DNA of 64,000 nt. Origin: Lamellibrachia satsuma. Taxonomy: Eukaryota; Annelida; Polychaeta; Sabellida; Siboglinidae. The position numbers were made by a program, and so were the translations under genes. The notes beneath the pieces were generated by a model. It worked only from the letters and a program-made list of their open reading frames with translations, did no database searches and was not told the DNA's origin. The stretch is taken from assembly GCA_033239005.1 (NCBI GenBank), contig BSQZ01000037.1, forward strand, positions 2,026,001 through 2,090,000, read 5' to 3'. Below are positions 59,263-64,000 of the stretch, in pieces. Positions within the stretch are counted from its first letter, which is position 1. Every line of letters starts with the position of its first letter.

Positions 59263-60479
59263 CTATGCATTAAAGGGCCTTCCTCAATTCGAGTATTTTG
59301 CTCGTGTCATTTCATACTCATTTTTGCGAAAATTCAAACCTACCTAGTATCCATGGCGACATGCTACCTCGCTTGTGTAACCTTTGATTGTAGTTTTTTT
59401 GTGTGAAAATATTAGACAAACTATTACATTATTTAATGCTTGATCCTGCATTTATTGAAGCGAAAATGGAAACGCTGAAAACTCACGAATTTCGATCTCG
59501 GTGAAATGCCATAACTTGGTCATGTGATCAGCCTTGACTCTATGACGTACTTACCGTTTTCGATGTCCACTGTTTTGAGTCTTAACAGATCTAACGACTA
59601 ATCTCAATTCTTTCGATAATTTGAAAAAAGAATATTTTATTAAATCGACTGTGGATATGACTTAAACTATTCACACGCTACATATCAGGACATGAACGAA
59701 CCGGATTCGCGATAGGATAAATCAGTTGTACTTATAAATATATCTATGCAATGCACTTTAATTAGTGCATGCGCCACAAGTAAACGTCAAATGTTTTTTT
59801 ATTTAGTTGATTAATATTTACTTTGATATATGCATCTATATTACTTGATATATGAAATGATTTTAATCGTTACCATTTAAAACAATTATCGTTAACAATT
59901 GTTTACATAAAAAATGCAGATATTTTTTTACAGATAAATGACTATGGTGATTACATTTAGCTATTGAATCAGAATTACGCGCATGGTTTCTGCAGATGAA
60001 TCAGGCAGTGATGTAACACTTAATGGCGGCTCTCACTTGTAGGACTCTCGATAAACCATATGGCTTTCTTATCCGCTTGCCACCTGGGTGTTTCGCTTGG
60101 ATATCAATTTTGTTCAATCTTGCTAAGTCACTTCTTAGCGCTGTTTACTCTGAGCAACGCGTTTACAGTTGAGTTTATAGGAAGCGTGGCATTATATCTG
60201 AAAGGCCTCTGACAATGTGTTCTCCTTGTCGCTTAGCAACTGATTTGACGTCATTGACGATACGGAAATGGCGACAACAAAAACAAATCAGCGACAGTCC
60301 TTTGAGAACCTTCGCCAAGGTCGGTTCCGAAGCCCCTAACAAACTGGGTCCCGTGATTGGGTCCCGTGCTCCCCCCCCCCCACCCTTCCCCCGATCACAC
60401 AAAGGAATACCCACCATTTTCAGAGTGTTCCTTTCTAATTGGTCACCGTTTTTAGTTGTTGAACAAATGCAAGAAATTG
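59263..60479. other. Intron, no exon identified
   Basis: The missing phase-correcting exon may lie here or up to 61060. A GC-richer patch at 60215-60420 has an open frame but no clear acceptor and donor pair. Confidence 0.35.
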
Positions 60480-60595
60480 ACCACGCGCACGCACGCACGC
60501 ATATACGCACGCATGCACGCACGCACGCACGCACGTACACATACACAAAAACGCACGCACGCACATATGCACGCACGCATACGCATCGACGAAAT
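60480..60595. repeat. (GCAC)n microsatellite
   Basis: gcacgcac repeats with interruptions. Cys/Val/Arg- or His/Thr/Ala-rich frames across it are artefacts. Confidence 0.95.
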
Positions 60596-60794
60596 GTTGT
60601 CGTACAAAAAAATCTTCGTAAACACGAACAGCAAAAGTCAAATCCCTAATTCTTCACTACATTATGCTTCAGGACGAAATGCATTTCAATTTACTGGAGA
60701 AACTATCAGATAAAATCGCAGTTTCGGTACGGACTTTGGCAGTATACATGTCGTACACTATGCTGTTTCATAATTGGCTTGAATCGATCCAGTA

Positions 60795-60990
60795 CGTCCA
60801 CAACACTCACTCCATACAGTCCGCAACGCTCATTCCATGACGTCCACAATACTCATTCTATGACATCCACAACATTAATTATATGACGTCCACAACATTC
60901 ATTCTATGACGTCCGCAACACTCATTCCATGACGTCCACAACACTCATTATATGACTTCCACAACGTTCATTCCATGACGTCCGCACAAG
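60795..60990. repeat. 23-bp minisatellite, about 8-9 copies
   Basis: The unit actcattccatgacgtccac plus aac recurs every 23 bases. Most copies contain TGACGTCC, close to the cAMP-response-element core TGACGTCA. Confidence 0.9.
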
Positions 60991-61059
60991 TTCATTGTTT
61001 GTTTTTTTCTATTATGTCAATAGCTTCGTTCTTTCGTTTGTGTCTGCGAGATGTAACAC

Positions 61060-61370
61060 ATCATCATCGTCGTCCTCATCATCATTATAATCATCATTGT
61101 CATCTTGGTCATCATCATCATCATCATCGTCGTCAGCATGATGACCATCATCACTACCACCACCACCACCACCACCACCACCATCACTACCACCACCACA
61201 ACCACTACCAACCCCATCACCACCACCACCACCACCATCACCATCACTACCACCACCACAACCACTACCAACCCCATCACCACCACCACCACCACCACCA
61301 CCACCACCATCACTACCACCACCACAACCACTACCAACCCCACCACCACCACCACTACCATCATCATCAA
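61060..61370. repeat. (CAT)n/(CAC)n trinucleotide tract
   Basis: About 310 bp of cat/cac triplets with a higher-order 57-66-bp pattern (ccactaccaaccccatcacc). His-, Thr- and Val-rich frames here are not genes. The tract ends 24 bp before exon 6 of the plus-strand gene. Confidence 0.97.
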
Positions 61371-61394
61371 TACTAATTCACACACTTTGTGTAG

Positions 61395-61461
61395 GTGCCC
61401 ATGCCGCTGGTCATAGAGATATGCAAAGAAGCGTATCCCATAATCGCTGAGACGGTTGTCA
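61395..61461 (+). CDS. Unrecognised gene, exon 6
   Basis: A textbook branch-site sequence TACTAAT (61371-61377) and acceptor actttgtgtag precede 22 codons, VPMPLVIEICKEAYPIIAET and VV, plus one base, ended by donor GTCA|GTAAGT. The leftover A plus CC of exon 7 gives Thr. The short hydrophobic-amphipathic peptide looks helical. The incoming phase must be 0, which conflicts with my exon 5 end. The join to exon 7 is consistent. Confidence 0.75.
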
Positions 61462-61620
61462 GTAAGTACACAACTCGCGGCTCTCTTTGCTCCAGTTCAA
61501 GTATCAATATAACACATATTCCTAGTATTATTTTCAACATTCGAAATATCGTCAGGTTAACCGACTGCCGATCAGATTCAGGCATTTCACGTCCAAGAAT
61601 TGCCCCAGCTCTTTCCTTCG

Positions 61621-61905
61621 GTGGTCGTGGATAGGGCGTCTGACTCTCGGTCGAAGGGACCGGGGTTCGAAACCACCTGCTGCCGTTCCGAAACTTGGGC
61701 GATCTCGTTCACCACACTTTGCCTGTGTCTTTCGGAAGAGATATTAAAAGCCGTTGTTCCATTCTCTGTCAGGGGAAGTGGAATATGCCACGCAGGGAAA
61801 TGGAAAACAAACTCCTTAACTCTAGGGAAGGAAAGCTGAAAATGAGCCACTCCGATGTTAGCTCTAGAAATGTCTGTTTGGAATTAAATATCATAAGTCA
61901 TTTGT
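61621..61905 (+). mobile_element. tRNA-derived SINE, copy 3
   Basis: tggtcgtggatagggcgtct, gactctcggtcgaaggg and the B box ggttcgaaacc form the tRNA-like head. The body aacttgggcgatctcgttca and cctgtgtctttcggaagaga, then attaaaagccg and ccacgcagggaaatgg, is shared with the copy at 4413. It sits in intron 6 of the plus-strand gene. Confidence 0.88.
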
Positions 61906-62114
61906 CCGCCAGCCCTCTGATTTGTCCACAGCACGCCCTATCAGCCTAGCGTCCCCTGGCCAGTGTAGGCTCTACACGAATTATTTGTCAAGGCGTTTTT
62001 AAGGGGAAGGGATGGTAAATGGGACCTTTAAGCATGAATTGACCCACATTTGAATTTGTTTATATATAAAAACAGTTATTTGATGTTATTTTCCCTAGAT
62101 CGATATATTGACGA

Positions 62115-62155
62115 TACTCTATCTTAATACTCTATCTTAATACTCTATCTTAATG
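62115..62155. repeat. 14-bp tandem repeat, 3 copies
   Basis: atactctatcttaa is repeated three times. Confidence 0.85.
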
Positions 62156-62218
62156 AATGCTATAAGTCAAATGTGTTTTTAAAAGTGACCCATTTTTATG
62201 AGAAAAAAAATTGGAGGC

Positions 62219-62357
62219 CAAAGTGGGCCCCCTCACCAAAGTGGGCCCCTCACCAAAGTGGGCCCCTCACCAAAGTGGGCCCCAAAGTGGGCCCCTCACC
62301 AAAGTGGGCCCCTCACCAAAGTGGGCCCCCTCACCAAAGTGGGCCCCTCACCAAATT
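62219..62357. repeat. 17-bp GC-rich minisatellite, about 8 copies
   Basis: The unit caccaaagtgggcccct is repeated with small length changes. Intron 6. Confidence 0.95.
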
Positions 62358-62412
62358 GTCCCGTGTCACTCAGTGGCACAAATCTCGCATGTAATCGACC
62401 CACATTCATACC

Positions 62413-62667
62413 ATGCACACTCCCGATGTGCCCACTGGTCACACCCGATGTGCCCACTGGTCACACCCGATGTGCCCACTGGTCACACCCGATGTGCACA
62501 CTGGTCACACCCGATGTGCCCACTGGTCACACCCGATGTGCCCACTGGTCACACCCGATGTGCCCACTGGTCACACCCGATGTGCCCACTGGTCACACCC
62601 GATGTGCCCACTGGTCACACCCGATGTGCACACTGGTCACACCCGATGTGCCCACTGGTCACATCCG
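62413..62667. repeat. 22-bp minisatellite, about 11 copies
   Basis: The unit acacccgatgtgcccactgg plus tc is nearly invariant. It gives open frames with PDVPTGHTRCAHWSH peptides that I regard as artefacts. Confidence 0.95.
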
Positions 62668-62924
62668 CTCTTCCTGCTGTCCAAATATACATCCGCACAG
62701 TAAAACAAACGTGTATAATCTTCTAATTATGGCATTGTTTGGGCTAATGTGATTTAATTATTAAATAATAAATTGACACTAGTTTGTCATTTAAATAGTT
62801 CTAAGTGTACATATTCACATTATCAAACTCTTATGTTCGTACACTGTAGTATGGTGAAAAAGGTTCATTAAAAAAAATATCGATATATATATTTTTTTTA
62901 ATTCGTATATATCTCCATATATCT

Positions 62925-63060
62925 CAAAATACTGGCAGTTTTAGTACCGTCTAGCCATAACTTAGGACAATCGAAGAAATGATGCGTGACGCATGACGTT
63001 GCTAACAATTTTATGTAATGGCTACACATGGTAATTCGATTGTTTGTTAAAAGGGTAATG
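62925..63060 (-). repeat. Dispersed repeat family Y, copy 4
   Basis: ataacttaggacaatcg, then atgacgttgctaacaatttt and ggtaattcgattgtttgtta align with family Y sequences at 18890 and 33440. Confidence 0.5.
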
Positions 63061-63201
63061 GACGGTGCGTGCGCGCGTGCGTGCGTGCCTGCGTGCGTGC
63101 CTGCGTGTTTCTGTGTAGGCAACTCGAGGGCCTAGCATTACGGTCGATAAAACATGTATACAGGTAAGAGTGTTCTAAGTAAGCGTTCACATGTGTTGCA
63201 G

Positions 63202-63302
63202 CCTACGAGAGATATCTGGGGAAAAACAATTCAATGACGAAGGAGTCGGCAGCTCGCTTCAAAGAGATACAGGAGATGCATGATATGTACAATAACATCT
63301 GA
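63202..63302 (+). CDS. Unrecognised gene, exon 7 (C-terminus and stop)
   Basis: The acceptor catgtgttgcag is followed by two bases completing Thr, then YERYLGKNNSMTKESAARFK, EIQEMHDMYNNI and TGA at 63300-63302. The charged alternating pattern suggests an alpha-helical, perhaps coiled-coil, tail. Phase 1 in agrees with exon 6. I do not recognise the family. Confidence 0.8.
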
Positions 63303-63329
63303 CGCTGCATGCAGTCTTACGGCTAAAGA

Positions 63330-63391
63330 CCCGTTCAGACGAACGATTAGTTGTCCGACCATTCGGACAACTAATCGCTCGTGTGAACGGG
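63330..63391 (+). repeat. 62-bp palindrome in the 3' untranslated region
   Basis: cccgttcagacgaacgatta... pairs with ...taatcgctcgtgtgaacggg; 27 of 31 positions in each arm are complementary and the loop is almost nil. It begins 28 bp after the stop codon and could be a short foldback insertion or an RNA stem-loop. Confidence 0.85.
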
Positions 63392-63625
63392 CCACAAGAC
63401 GGTCGTCATGATACGTACGCTAACATCTGACGTTGCACAGTCTTTCGACCGGCGGTCGTTGTGCGTTGGTCTTCTAATCTAATTTTACGTGGATATGTAT
63501 TTGTTTCTAATGTAGACAACGGGAGATTTGTAATAACGCATGGGAGACAGCGGAATTCAATACGAGATGACATGATTATAGCAAACACAGTATATTCCAT
63601 CCTCCCTTTTTTCATGAGCATGTTG

Positions 63626-63631
63626 AATAAA
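63626..63631 (+). terminator. Candidate polyadenylation signal
   Basis: AATAAA lies 324 bp after the stop codon of the plus-strand gene; a second AATAAA is at 63682. Motif only. Confidence 0.5.
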
Positions 63632-64000
63632 GAAACAATGTTACATTACTAAACTATGTGTTTTCCACTAGACGTCGTCATAATAAAACACATTTTAACT
63701 GACAAATTACATCGCGTTTCGTAATTGTCCATCTACATCATTAATTAAGGTTCGTGTCCGGTAAAACAGTCCTTTGATTTACATGTAATAGTATTTTATG
63801 CAATGTGTACGTATGTTCCATTATTTCTCACTTTTGAACATGTGTTCCGTTTTGGTTCCCATCATCACACGTCGTACATTGGTTGATAGCCAATCAGCAA
63901 AGGTGTCAATTCACGTTAAAATTAGCTATCGTGCATTCAGTAGGCCTACATAGGTGACGAGAACGGGTGATGTTTGTCTTCTGACTGCAGTCTTGAATAG
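63632..64000. other. Downstream flank, nothing recognised
   Basis: AT-rich unique sequence after the presumed gene end. Confidence 0.4.

Noticed and set aside
60975..61416. His-, Thr- and Val-rich frames
   Set aside because: Translation of CAT/CAC triplets.
62198..62752. 184-codon frame over two minisatellites
   Set aside because: Repeat-derived; three overlapping frames are equally open.

Overview
This window is animal (metazoan) nuclear DNA, AT-rich and very repeat-rich. It holds spliced genes with GT-AG introns, tRNA-derived SINEs, decayed non-LTR retrotransposon tails, hAT-type DNA transposons and many micro- and minisatellites. Nothing prokaryotic is present. The compact exons in long repeat-filled introns suggest a marine invertebrate, perhaps a lophotrochozoan such as a mollusc. 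That placement is inference, because no gene here is diagnostic.

Two protein-coding genes can be assembled by hand from splice signals and matching codon phases. They are arranged head-to-head around 53.5-54.9 kb. The minus-strand gene encodes a PDZ-domain protein. It has a GC-rich 5' untranslated exon ending at 53500, a small exon (51338-51412) whose last three bases are the ATG, and coding exons at 39951-40154, 38997-39120 and 21807-21916. Together these give an acidic N-terminus followed by most of a class I-like PDZ domain. The gene continues leftward, but its 3' exons were not found with confidence. A second ATG-bearing exon at 26606-26693 could splice in phase onto the PDZ core exon as an alternative N-terminus. 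The plus-strand gene occupies 54931-63302 as seven exons and encodes a protein of a little over 220 residues that I do not recognise. It is basic and rich in predicted kinase sites at the N-terminus and ends in an apparently helical C-terminus with a stop codon. One junction (exon 5 to exon 6) is out of phase, so an exon is probably missing from my model.

Region by region: 1-8.9 kb has no gene I can support, one SINE, minisatellites and a TA repeat. 8.96-18.24 kb is a nearly identical 4.6-kb direct tandem duplication; each unit carries a CpG-rich segment, a perfect 29-bp inverted repeat and a LINE reverse-transcriptase tail. 18.2-21.8 kb holds another LINE remnant and a foldback element with ~250-bp arms. 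21.8-53.5 kb is the PDZ gene, whose introns contain most of the minisatellites, a hAT element with a zinc-finger transposase fragment lying inside another hAT-type element, and a three-level nest of hAT-type MITEs at 46.3-48.0 kb. 54.9-64 kb is the unknown gene; one of its introns consists almost entirely of simple-sequence purine and pyrimidine tracts.

The most notable items are the nested hAT MITEs with target-site duplications, the tandem duplication (real or an assembly artefact), the possible alternative first exon that would replace part of a PDZ domain, and the unrecognised seven-exon gene.
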